Notes under the pieces: generated by a model
What the model saw: only the letters and a program-made list of their open reading frames with translations
Database searches by the model: none
What the model was told of the DNA's origin: nothing
Shown: positions 1-6,630 of the stretch, one piece after another
Numbering within the stretch: position 1 is the stretch's first letter
Layout: the number at the start of each line of letters is the position of its first letter
Position numbers and translations under genes: made by a program
From: Clostridia bacterium
GTDB taxonomy: Bacteria; Bacillota; Clostridia; Christensenellales; UBA1242
Direction of reading: 5' to 3'
Assembly (NCBI GenBank): GCA_016290255.1
Contig: JAEETG010000046.1
Location: forward strand, 1-8,451
DNA length: 8,451 nucleotides

Positions 1-737
1 AGGCAAGAATGGAAAATGGATTAACTCTTGCAGAATTTGCATATATGCCAATGCAAGCCTACGACTTTTTACATCTTTTCAAAAACTATGGTTGCACAGT
101 TGAGTTTGGTGGCGATGACCAATGGGGAAACATTTTGGCTGGAGTTGAACTTGTTAGGAAGAAAGAAAGAAAACCAGTATTTGCTGCAACTGTTCCGCTT
201 TTGACAAACGCTGATGTAACAAAGATGGGGAAATCTGTTGGTGGAGCGCTATGGGTTAGCAGAGAAAAGTTAAGTGACTATGATTTTTACCAATTCTTTA
301 GAAACATTGAAGATGTGAAAGTTAAAGAAATGTTCAAAGTGCTCACTCTTTTGCCTCTTGATGAAATTGAAGACATTTGTAAAGGTGAGGGAAGAGCACT
401 AAACGCAGCAAAAGAAAGGCTTGCATATGAAGTTACAAAATTTGTTCGCGGAGAAAAGAGTGCAAAAGAAGCTCAAGAACAAGCAAGAGCAAACTTTGGC
501 GGAAATGTGGAAGAAATGAAAGCAGTTGAAATCAAAAAGGAAGATGCAAAAACAATCGTTGACCTCATTATGGCACTAAAGCTTGCTGGCTCCAGAGGAG
601 ACGCAAAAAGACTTGTTGACGGAAAAGGAATCAAGATTGATGACGAAGTTGTTGACCGTTACGATTTCCCAATCATAAAACAAGAGTTTGTTTTGCAAAA
701 GGGTAAAAAAGGAATACAAAAAGTTAAGTTGGTGTGA
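1..737 (+). CDS. tyrS: Tyrosyl-tRNA synthetase, C-terminal part (5' end outside window)
   Basis: Cytoplasmic class I aminoacyl-tRNA synthetase that charges tRNA-Tyr with tyrosine using ATP. The reading frame is open from the window edge (codons in phase with base 3), so the first Met codon at base 9 is internal and not the start. About 243 codons are visible of a family length of roughly 400-420; the N-terminal Rossmann half with the HIGH-type motif is missing. Visible family marks are the tyrosine-pocket pattern YxxxQxxD (AYMPMQAYDF), GGDDQWGN at 108-131, and the ATP-binding KMSKS-class loop as KMGKS at 222-236. The C-terminus carries an S4-type RNA-binding domain (about 550-690; KLAGSRGDAKRLVDGKGI). 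The TGA stop shares its last A with the ATG of the next gene, implying translational coupling. No frameshift or missing key residue is seen. Identification is secure. Confidence 0.96.
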   Translation, partial: ARMENGLTLAEFAYMPMQAYDFLHLFKNYGCTVEFGGDDQWGNILAGVELVRKKERKPVFAATVPLLTNADVTKMGKSVGGALWVSREKLSDYDFYQFFRNIEDVKVKEMFKVLTLLPLDEIEDICKGEGRALNAAKERLAYEVTKFVRGEKSAKEAQEQARANFGGNVEEMKAVEIKKEDAKTIVDLIMALKLAGSRGDAKRLVDGKGIKIDDEVVDRYDFPIIKQEFVLQKGKKGIQKVKLV

Positions 738-1351
738 TGGAAACATTTTTAAGTGTTGATAGAGATATTGTGATAAAAAATGAGATTCAAGAAAAGAAAT
801 CTCGTTTTTTAACATTTTGTAAATATGTGGAAACCAGTGAAGAAGCCGAAAGTTTTTATAGAAAATTAAAAATGGAATATAAGGATGCCAGGCATGTTGT
901 TTTTGCGTATAGGCTCATAACAACTTCAAGATGCACCGATGACGGAGAACCAAGTGGAACCGCTGGAAAACCAATTTTGGACATTTTGGAAAAAGAAAAT
1001 GTCTATAACATAATTATTTGCGTTGTTCGATATTTTGGTGGCGTGAAATTGGGTGCGGGGCCACTCCTTAGGGTTTATGCCAGTTCCGCCAAAGGCGTTT
1101 TGGGGAATCTTCAAGTTTATGAAAAGTGCTACAAAACAGAACTAACAATGACTTTTCAGGAATTTGAAAGGCTTTTGAAACTGATTCCAAAAGAAAAAAT
1201 AAAAACTTTTGATGTTCGATTTTCAGATAATGTCACACTGAAAGCAATTTATCCAGTTAACTTTAAACTTGGTTTTGGAAAAGTTGAAAAACAGGAAGAA
1301 ACATTTTGTTCTTTTAAGGTGGAAAATGGCAAAGATAACAAAAATAGGTGA
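737..1351 (+). CDS. yigZ: YigZ/IMPACT (UPF0029) family protein
   Basis: 204-aa protein of the YigZ/IMPACT family, whose eukaryotic member IMPACT regulates GCN1/GCN2. The bacterial role is poorly defined; RNA or ribosome-related binding has been proposed. The family core is clear: DDGEPSGTAGKPIL at residues 68-81 and VVRYFGG at 96-102, followed by KLGAGPLLRVY. A smaller, less conserved C-terminal domain of about 70 residues follows, as is usual for YigZ. I chose the ATG at 737, which overlaps the tyrS stop by one base (TGATG); a GTG at 734 is in frame and possible. There is no strong own Shine-Dalgarno site, so initiation probably depends on ribosomes finishing tyrS. The 3' end overlaps recX by 26 bp. 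Family assignment is firm, function is not. Confidence 0.92.
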   Translation: METFLSVDRDIVIKNEIQEKKSRFLTFCKYVETSEEAESFYRKLKMEYKDARHVVFAYRLITTSRCTDDGEPSGTAGKPILDILEKENVYNIIICVVRYFGGVKLGAGPLLRVYASSAKGVLGNLQVYEKCYKTELTMTFQEFERLLKLIPKEKIKTFDVRFSDNVTLKAIYPVNFKLGFGKVEKQEETFCSFKVENGKDNKNR

Positions 1352-1943
1352 AAACAATAATGCAAAGCGGTCATCAATTTATTTAGATGATGAGTTTGTT
1401 TGCTATCTAAACGCTTTCACAATATATAAATATAAACTTGGGGTTGGTTTAAGCATAACACTCGATGAACTGAAGCGTATTCAGTTTGAAAGCGAAAAAG
1501 ACACCGCCTTTGATTTGGCAATAAAATATATTTCAAAATATCAAAAAACAGAAAATGAACTGAAAGATTATCTTCAAAAAAAAGGGTTTTTAAGTGAACT
1601 TTGTGATGAGGTTTTGAAAAAGGTGAAAGACTATCGCTACATTGATGACAAAGTGTTTGTGGAGAACTATATTAAATCTTGCAAAGGCCATTATGGCATA
1701 AACAAAATAAAACAAAACTTAAAGCAAAAGGGAATAAGTGAAGAACTGATTTCAAGCATTGAAATTGAAGAAGATTATTCTGATTTGCAAAAAATTGCAC
1801 AAAAATATTTGAAAAACAAAGAAAAAAACGCTGCAAATTTGCAAAAGTGCATGAAGTTTTTGTTTTCAAGAGGTTATTCCTATGAAGATATTTCAAAGGT
1901 TATGAACAAAATAAAGGGGGACTGTGATGAGGATTGGCAATGA
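1326..1943 (+). CDS. recX: Regulatory protein RecX
   Basis: 205-aa RecX-family protein. Characterised members bind RecA and RecA-DNA filaments and modulate recombination and the SOS response. The protein is Lys-rich and built of repeated short three-helix units. Recognisable family signatures are DTAFDLAIKYISKYQKTENELKDYL near residue 60 (in pieces: KTENELKDYLQKKGF), YIDDKVFVENYI, GINKIKQNLKQKGI with the following EELI, and a final unit LFSRGYSYEDISKVM. The N-terminal about 55 residues (ITKIG...RSSIYLDDEFVCYLN) match the extra domain of long Firmicutes RecX. I start it at ATG 1326 because an AAGGTGG site (1316-1322) lies just upstream; the frame stays open further upstream, inside yigZ, but without such a site. 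It overlaps yigZ by 26 bp and acpS by 17 bp. It is more AT-rich and less codon-biased than the ribosomal genes, consistent with low expression. Confidence 0.9.
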   Translation: MAKITKIGENNNAKRSSIYLDDEFVCYLNAFTIYKYKLGVGLSITLDELKRIQFESEKDTAFDLAIKYISKYQKTENELKDYLQKKGFLSELCDEVLKKVKDYRYIDDKVFVENYIKSCKGHYGINKIKQNLKQKGISEELISSIEIEEDYSDLQKIAQKYLKNKEKNAANLQKCMKFLFSRGYSYEDISKVMNKIKGDCDEDWQ

Positions 1944-2298
1944 TATTGTTGATGTTAAACGCTTTTTGGCTTTAATTGGAAACAAGCGTTTTTTGGATAG
2001 GGTTTTTTCCAAAGAAGAGCAAGAACACATTTTCAGCATGAAAGAAAAACAAAAAGAGGCCGAACGCATGGCCGGCAAGTTTGCCGCAAAAGAGTCTGTT
2101 GCAAAAGCCCTTGGGCTTGGAATATCTGGTGGGGTGAACTTTTTGGGAATTGTTGTTTTGCCTGACAAGGAGGGTGCTCCAAAAGTTACACTTTTTGATG
2201 AAACGCTTGCTCTTTTTCAAAAAAATGGTTTCAAAGAAATTGAAGTTAGCATTTCAAACACAAGTGAATACGCAACCGCTGTGTGCATAATAAATTGA
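1927..2298 (+). CDS. acpS: Holo-[acyl-carrier-protein] synthase
   Basis: 123-aa AcpS-type 4'-phosphopantetheinyl transferase. It moves the phosphopantetheine arm from CoA to a Ser of acyl carrier protein and so activates fatty-acid synthesis; the active form is a cytoplasmic trimer. Length is typical (about 120 aa). The N-terminal motif GNDIVDVKRF holds the Mg-binding Asp (D6), and the second motif GKFAAKESVAKALGLGI holds the Mg/CoA-binding Glu (E56). The C-terminus has the usual SNTSEYATAVCI strand where many homologues read S-H-x-x-x-Y-A-x-A. Start ATG 1927 is preceded by AAAGGGGG (1913-1920); a GTG at 1924 is the alternative. It overlaps recX by 17 bp and is the last gene of the cluster, with a terminator 30 bp downstream. 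In Bacillus subtilis acpS also lies a few genes upstream of mazEF, which fits the next genes here. Confidence 0.95.
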   Translation: MRIGNDIVDVKRFLALIGNKRFLDRVFSKEEQEHIFSMKEKQKEAERMAGKFAAKESVAKALGLGISGGVNFLGIVVLPDKEGAPKVTLFDETLALFQKNGFKEIEVSISNTSEYATAVCIIN

Positions 2299-2327
2299 AT
2301 ATTTTTTGCGTTTTTGCAGAATTTAAC

Positions 2328-2361
2328 AAGGAAGTTTAGTGAAAAACTTCCTTTTATTTTT
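2328..2361 (+). terminator. Intrinsic terminator of the tyrS-yigZ-recX-acpS cluster
   Basis: Perfect 10-bp stem: AAGGAAGTTT (2328-2337) pairs with AAACTTCCTT (2344-2353) around the 6-nt loop AGTGAA, and is followed by a T-rich tract running to about 2368. It sits 30 bp after the acpS stop and separates the housekeeping cluster from the toxin-antitoxin pair. The stem is only moderately GC-rich, so some read-through into 2403 is possible. I see no convincing promoter in the 42 bp between this terminator and the antitoxin start. Confidence 0.85.
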
Positions 2362-2402
2362 GTTTTTTGGTTTTAAAAAGCCTTTTGGAGGGATAAATTA
2401 TT

Positions 2403-2624
2403 ATGTATGGAAACTTTAGTGACTTAAATAAGGAATTAAAAAATAAAAAAGTTAACACTATTAATATAGATAATCATATTATCTTTAGTGAGATGGCTTT
2501 TTCATCAAAAAAGTTAAAAAAGGCTTATGAAGAGCTAAAAAGCTTTGATTATGCCTCTTTTGACGATTTCTTAAGATATGAAAAGTGGTTGGAGGATTGC
2601 ACTGGTGGAGATAAGAAGAGGTGA
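2403..2624 (+). CDS. Putative antitoxin of the MazF toxin (MazE position, atypical sequence)
   Basis: 73-aa acidic/Lys-rich protein encoded immediately before, and overlapping by 20 bp, a clear mazF gene. Position, size and overlap are those of an antitoxin that neutralises MazF by binding it. I do not recognise the sequence: it lacks the ribbon-helix-helix segment seen in the N-terminus of Bacillus MazE (about 93 aa) and shows no AbrB-like pattern. What can be seen is a short N-terminus, a possible beta stretch (KVNTINIDNHIIF), a helix rich in Lys/Glu (FSSKKLKKAYEELKSF) and an acidic-aromatic tail (DYASFDDFLRYEKWLED), which resembles the kind of C-terminal peptide that wraps around MazF in known complexes. 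GGAGGG at 2387-2392 is the ribosome site, about 10 nt from the ATG. The gene is noticeably AT-rich. Antitoxin role is inferred from context alone. Confidence 0.7.
   Translation: MYGNFSDLNKELKNKKVNTINIDNHIIFSEMAFSSKKLKKAYEELKSFDYASFDDFLRYEKWLEDCTGGDKKR
2591..2596 (+). promoter_or_regulatory. Ribosome binding site that fixes the mazF GTG start
   Basis: GGAGGA lies 8 nt before GTG 2605, inside the 3' end of the antitoxin gene. It selects GTG 2605 over the longer in-frame ATG at 2578, which has no such site. Starting at 2605 also gives the family N-terminus MEIRRGELYYADLSP and puts the catalytic residues at the same numbers as in Bacillus MazF. Confidence 0.8.
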
Positions 2625-2949
2625 GTTATATTATGCAGACTTATCACCCGTTGTTGGGAGTGAACAGGGCGGAGTTCGCCCTGTTTTGGTGGTTCAAAAC
2701 GATATTGGCAACAAATTTAGCCCAACAGTCATCGTTGCAGCCATCACCAGCAGGCTCTCAAAAGCCAAACTTCCCACTCATATTTTTTTAAGTGCAACTA
2801 CATATGGATTAGAAAAAGACTCAGTCATTTTGCTGGAGCAAATAAGAACGCTCGATAAATCGCGTTTACAACACAAAATAGGAGACCTTGGAGAGCCTGA
2901 AATGAGGCAAGTTGACAGGGCTTTGCTGGTGAGCCTAGGTTTTTTTTAG
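2605..2949 (+). CDS. mazF: MazF/PemK-type mRNA interferase toxin
   Basis: 114-aa sequence-specific endoribonuclease of the MazF (NdoA/EndoA) type. It is a dimeric, cytoplasmic RNase that cuts single-stranded mRNA and stops growth when free of its antitoxin. The sequence is very close to Bacillus subtilis MazF in length (116 aa there) and motifs: RGELYYADLSPVVGSEQGG, VRPVLVVQND, FSPTVIVAAIT and DSVILLEQIRT. R25 and T48, reported as catalytic in the Bacillus enzyme, are both present at these exact positions, so the enzyme should be active and probably recognises UACAU or a related site. The start is GTG with its own GGAGGA, inside the antitoxin gene, which couples toxin synthesis to antitoxin translation. 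The stop TAG sits in a long T-rich stretch (2941-2967) without a GC-rich hairpin. Close linkage to acpS parallels Bacillus. Confidence 0.95.
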   Translation: MEIRRGELYYADLSPVVGSEQGGVRPVLVVQNDIGNKFSPTVIVAAITSRLSKAKLPTHIFLSATTYGLEKDSVILLEQIRTLDKSRLQHKIGDLGEPEMRQVDRALLVSLGFF

Positions 2950-2972
2950 TTTTTTAAATTTTTTTTGTTAAA

Positions 2973-3010
2973 GGGTATTTACAAATGATTTTTTTTGTGT
3001 TATAATACCC
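2973..3010 (+). repeat. Perfect 7-bp inverted repeat framing the promoter (possible operator)
   Basis: GGGTATT (2973-2979) and its exact reverse complement AATACCC (3004-3010) are 31 bp apart centre to centre, about three helical turns. The left arm overlaps the first bases of the -35 hexamer and the right arm the end of the -10 hexamer. The right arm ends before the predicted start of transcription (about 3013), so this would act as DNA and not as an RNA hairpin. A dimeric or looping regulator is one reading; chance in AT-rich DNA is the other. Confidence 0.4.
2978..3006 (+). promoter_or_regulatory. Sigma-A type promoter of the beta-helix protein gene
   Basis: -35 TTTACA (2978-2983, 5 of 6 consensus), 17-bp spacer, -10 TATAAT (3001-3006, perfect) with an extended TG element (TGT before TATAAT). 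A T-rich and A-rich stretch lies just upstream (2950-2972). Predicted start of transcription is near 3013, giving a leader of about 28 nt to ATG 3041. This is the best promoter in the window and suggests strong expression. Confidence 0.85.
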
Positions 3011-3040
3011 GTGTATTTAAAAGGAAGGAGAGAACTTTTT

Positions 3041-6000
3041 ATGACAGAGAAAAAAGTAAAAAAGAACAATTGGTTCAAACAATTTATGATTTTCTTGCTC
3101 GTGATTGTAGTTGCAGTAAGTCTTGGACTTATTATTTTCTATTTCACACAAGATGGTGAGAAGATCACAAAGAACCAATCAAAAATTCAAGTTAATGCAA
3201 AAAATGCATTCACAATTGATTTAGTTCAGTCTAAATATAAATCTTCAACAAAGATTGAGGCTGAATACGACAAAAACGCACTATCAATTCCAGAAAATGG
3301 AATAACTTCAAGAGTTGAAGGAAAGAACAAAATAACAACATATAAGTTTATGGCAAATGCCCTTGACGGAAGCTATGTTGCAGGAGACTACGACATCGTG
3401 TTCAAAACAACAGCAAAAGACAAGGCATCAAAAGAACTTAGTGTTGAAGTTGTTATTGCTGATGGAGTTAACAAAGCATTCTTCGTTGGTGATGCAGAAC
3501 AACTTAAAAACATTGGTTCAAGTGAACTATACGCAAGTAACAAAAATTATGAATTGACTCAAGACATCGATCTAAAGAGTTTGAATGAAGAAGGTAACAG
3601 AGTTAGTTGGACACCACTAACAAACTTCTCTGGAACTCTAAATGGTAATGGAAAGAAAATCTCTAATCTATATATTGATGCAAAAGATGTTGATGGATCA
3701 GACCTTGGTTTGTTTGCATATTTGAACCCAAGTGCAAAAGTTTACAACATTGCATTTGAAGACGCTCAAATCTACAGTGAAAACGAACAAGTTAACGCTG
3801 GTATTGTTGCAGGACAAAGCAGCGGAACAATTGAAAGAATCAACATCACATCAAAAGAAGGAACAAAAGTTGAAGTTGGAAAATACAACCAAGTTGCAGC
3901 AACTGACGTTGACCAACCAACTTATGCTCTAAGCTCAAACGTTAACGTTGGAGCAATCGTTGGAGTTTTGAAACGTGCTGGAAGCCTTGCAATAATCGAC
4001 AGAGTTGCTGTTCCAGATGCAAAAGTTATGGTTGCATCAAGTTCAGCAGAAAACTCATATGTTGGTGGAATTGCAGGTCTTGTTCAAAACGGAACAATCT
4101 ACAACTCATACTGCCGTGGAATTGTTGATGTTAAAGGTTCAAAGGTTTATGCTGGTGGAATTGCTGGTAAAACAGAAACACTTGCAAGCCTTATTGAAAA
4201 CAATCAAGCAATCACAACAGTTAAGAAAGCAAACATTATTAACTCATACTCAAAAGCACAAGTGCTAACAAACGTTTCTGAAAAGAACACAGTTGGAGCA
4301 GTTGTTGCTCAAAACGCTAACTTGGGACTTTTGTCTGAAGTTAACAAAGACACACTTGTTAGAACATATGTTGCAACATATGACAGCGCATCAGACGTAA
4401 CAAAAGATGCTGTAAGCGCTTACACAGACAAGAACTTTGATTACTCAATTTCAAACAAAACAGCTCTTGTAACATTCCAAGAAAGACAAGGTTCAGAATA
4501 TGTTAACAAACCTCTAAACGTTATTTACGAAAACAGATTTGTTGGTGTATATTATGAAAACGCAAACGGACTTGCTTGGAACCCACAAGTTGCTGCAAAC
4601 ATTGCAACAAATGTTGAACTTGCTGAAAATTTTGAAGAAGGAGCTCCAACATACAAGCTCATCACAAACAAAATTGCTAGTTCAGCAAATGAATACATCA
4701 CATACGACTACTCAAAGAACACAAAAACTTGGGACTTCAGCCACGTATGGAAGATGGACAAAAATGGTAACCCAACTCTAACAATGGAAGAAAACACAAC
4801 AGTTCTTGATGTTTACGACCCACAATCAGCATTTGATGGAACAATCAACAGTGTTGAACTATTGAAAGGTCTAAACGGACAAGAAGGAAACTTCCAACTT
4901 GCTGGAAATGATCCAGATCACCCAGGATTCTTTGTTATCAAAGCAGAAGACGAATATGAACCAATTGAACTTAAAGGAAAACTTTACGGAAATGGTCTCA
5001 CAGTTTTGGTTGACTACGAAGACAACAAAGACTTCAAGGGATTATTCTCAAAAGTATATGAAGGTGCTTTGGTTAAAGATTTAACAATCAAAGCAACTGT
5101 AGACACAAACGCAACACTTGGAACAAACAAAGGATATGGTCTTGTTGCAAGTGAAAACTACGGAAGAATTGAAAATGTTAATGTTATTGAAACATCAATC
5201 ACATTAAAAGCAGACAAGATGACAGCAAAAGATGCTAACCTTGGAACATATGGACTTTCAGCTGTTGCTGGATACAACAAAGGAACAATTCAAAACGTTA
5301 AAACAAGAAATGTTAGAATTAACCTAGAAAAAGCTTTCAGTGGAGTTAGCGTTGGATTTATCGCTGGAAACTCTGAAGCTGGTTCTCTAAACGATGTTGC
5401 AAACTATGGTGCATGTGTAATTAGCTCAACAGAAAAAGCAACAATTAGCGCTGGACTCATCGCTGGTGAACTTTCAGGAGAAGCTCAAATTATAATGGCT
5501 AAAGCATGTGGAGAAATCACTCTTGCAACAGATGCTGATGCAACCACAAAAGTTGCTGGTATTGTTGCAGTAACATCTTCAAAGAACACTGTTAAAAATG
5601 CTTTGGTTGCTGACGGAACAGTTCTTAAGGGAAACCTTGTTGCAGGACTTGTTGCATACGTAAACTGTAGTGCAGAGAACGGAGATTCAATTGATGCCGT
5701 TGAACAATCCCAAGTAAACGAAAACGTTGTTCTTGAAGGAAGAAACGTTGGTGGACTTATTGGAACAGCTGAAAAAGGAATCATCAGAGACTGTGCAACA
5801 TACGCAACACTCAAAGGAATTGACTCAAACAGTACAATTTCTGGATTTGCTTACCAAGTTCTTGGAAGCACAGGTGAAGATGGAGACCTTGACAATTGTG
5901 CACAAATTCTAGATTCATTTGCATCAGTAACTCTAGATAGAACTGTTGCTAAGAAAGCATACAGAGAAACAACAAGCTCAGTTAGAAAGACAAGCGGTGG

Positions 6001-6346
6001 AAGCGATTGGATTGCAAGCATTCAAGACTTTTGGCACAGAACCACAACAACTGGTGACTATGTTGCAAACCCAACAAAACACAAATATGCTGGATACCTA
6101 GACAACTGTTACTTCAACCTAACAAAGATGGAAGCAGGTGCTAGACAAACACCTTCAGCAGATGTTGCAAACAAAGAAGAACATGGTTTGAGTGCTGACG
6201 ACTGCAAGAACAAAGACAACTTCAGTGATGAATTCAAAGACACATCAATTTGGTTCTTTGACACAGAAAAGATGCCAGTGTTGGTATTCACAACAGGTGC
6301 TGACTTTGCTGCTGCATTCCCTGCATTCGAAGAAGTTACAGACTAA
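3041..6346 (+). CDS. Membrane-anchored extracytoplasmic beta-helix (GLUG-like) protein, two tandem modules
   Basis: 1101-aa protein with a basic N-terminus (MTEKKVKKNNWFKQ), one hydrophobic segment at residues about 15-35 and no evident signal peptidase site, so probably anchored N-in/C-out. Residues about 40-140 look like an Ig-like beta domain. The rest resembles GLUG/pectin-lyase-like right-handed beta-helices, with repeated units such as VGGIAGLVQNGTIYNSY, AGGIAGK, GLSAVAGYNKGTIQNV, VGFIAGN, VAGIVAV and VGGLIGTAEKGIIRDC. Two modules can be seen. Module A (about 147-580) opens with FSGTLNGNGKKI (196-207) and closes with WKMDKNGNPTL (570-580). Module B (about 601-1081) opens with LKGKLYGNG (644-652) and closes with WFFDTEKMPVL (1071-1081). 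There is no LPXTG or other sorting signal. I chose ATG 3041 because AAGGAAGGAGAG (3021-3032) precedes it and the longer GTG start at 3011 would lie upstream of the transcript start. It is monocistronic, with its own promoter and terminator. Adhesion or a cell-wall/carbohydrate contact role is plausible, but no catalytic residues can be recognised and no function is assigned. Confidence 0.85.
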   Translation: MTEKKVKKNNWFKQFMIFLLVIVVAVSLGLIIFYFTQDGEKITKNQSKIQVNAKNAFTIDLVQSKYKSSTKIEAEYDKNALSIPENGITSRVEGKNKITTYKFMANALDGSYVAGDYDIVFKTTAKDKASKELSVEVVIADGVNKAFFVGDAEQLKNIGSSELYASNKNYELTQDIDLKSLNEEGNRVSWTPLTNFSGTLNGNGKKISNLYIDAKDVDGSDLGLFAYLNPSAKVYNIAFEDAQIYSENEQVNAGIVAGQSSGTIERINITSKEGTKVEVGKYNQVAATDVDQPTYALSSNVNVGAIVGVLKRAGSLAIIDRVAVPDAKVMVASSSAENSYVGGIAGLVQNGTIYNSYCRGIVDVKGSKVYAGGIAGKTETLASLIENNQAITTVKKANIINSYSKAQVLTNVSEKNTVGAVVAQNANLGLLSEVNKDTLVRTYVATYDSASDVTKDAVSAYTDKNFDYSISNKTALVTFQERQGSEYVNKPLNVIYENRFVGVYYENANGLAWNPQVAANIATNVELAENFEEGAPTYKLITNKIASSANEYITYDYSKNTKTWDFSHVWKMDKNGNPTLTMEENTTVLDVYDPQSAFDGTINSVELLKGLNGQEGNFQLAGNDPDHPGFFVIKAEDEYEPIELKGKLYGNGLTVLVDYEDNKDFKGLFSKVYEGALVKDLTIKATVDTNATLGTNKGYGLVASENYGRIENVNVIETSITLKADKMTAKDANLGTYGLSAVAGYNKGTIQNVKTRNVRINLEKAFSGVSVGFIAGNSEAGSLNDVANYGACVISSTEKATISAGLIAGELSGEAQIIMAKACGEITLATDADATTKVAGIVAVTSSKNTVKNALVADGTVLKGNLVAGLVAYVNCSAENGDSIDAVEQSQVNENVVLEGRNVGGLIGTAEKGIIRDCATYATLKGIDSNSTISGFAYQVLGSTGEDGDLDNCAQILDSFASVTLDRTVAKKAYRETTSSVRKTSGGSDWIASIQDFWHRTTTTGDYVANPTKHKYAGYLDNCYFNLTKMEAGARQTPSADVANKEEHGLSADDCKNKDNFSDEFKDTSIWFFDTEKMPVLVFTTGADFAAAFPAFEEVTD

Positions 6347-6358
6347 TTGAACAGATAT

Positions 6359-6388
6359 AAAAAGACAAGCAAAAGCTTGTCTTTTTTT
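6359..6388 (+). terminator. Intrinsic terminator of the beta-helix protein gene
   Basis: AAAAAGACAAGC (6359-6370) pairs perfectly with GCTTGTCTTTTT (6375-6386) around an AAAA loop, with the T-run continuing to 6388. It begins 12 bp after the stop codon. The A-run before the stem makes it potentially bidirectional. Confidence 0.92.
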
Positions 6389-6422
6389 GTTTGATTTTAA
6401 ATAAATGAGTAAATATATAAAT

Positions 6423-6465
6423 CAAACCTAAAGGCGTGAATTTTGCAAAATTTTTGCCAGGTTTG
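6423..6465. repeat. Nested inverted repeat / cruciform of unknown role
   Basis: Three nested pairs share one centre: CAAACCT (6423-6429) with AGGTTTG (6459-6465), GGC (6433-6435) with GCC (6456-6458), and the 14-bp palindrome AATTTTGCAAAATT (6439-6452). The bases between the inner arms (GTG and TTT) could add G-U pairs in RNA. It lies just past the terminator, with no promoter recognised in front. A short G-rich stretch (GGGGTGGGG, 6469-6477) follows, which is unusual for this AT-rich DNA. Confidence 0.55.
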
Positions 6466-6531
6466 CGTGGGGTGGGGTGAAGGTTTTTCTGCTCAAAAAT
6501 CAAATCAAGAATCATATCTCATGTAATAATC

Positions 6532-6552
6532 TATAATCTATAATATATAATA
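6532..6552 (+). repeat. Three tandem 7-bp units, TATAATC/TATAATA
   Basis: TATAATC, TATAATA and TATAATA follow head to tail. Each contains a -10-like TATAAT, but no -35 hexamer lies at the right distance, so this is better read as a short AT-rich tandem repeat than as a promoter cluster. Confidence 0.6.
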
Positions 6553-6630
6553 AGAAAAGAAATTGAGTATGTTTGGCTTGTATATTAATAGACAAAAAGG
6601 GATAAAAATATAGAAAACAGGGATATTTAT

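Noticed and set aside
2941..2972. Terminator after mazF
   Set aside because: Long T-runs are present, but no GC-containing stem precedes them.
2973..3010. Inverted repeat as an RNA hairpin or terminator for mazF
   Set aside because: The spacer of 24 nt is long, no T-run follows the right arm, and a near-perfect promoter occupies the same bases.
3357..5912. Several 60-109 aa frames inside the beta-helix gene on both strands
   Set aside because: They overlap a 1101-aa frame with a clear domain pattern, good promoter and ribosome site; they have low-complexity Gln/Leu/Thr or Ser/Ala-rich composition typical of shifted frames and no ribosome sites.
6460..6483. G-quadruplex in GGGGTGGGG
   Set aside because: Only two runs of four G with short flanking GG; a stable four-run quadruplex is not supported.
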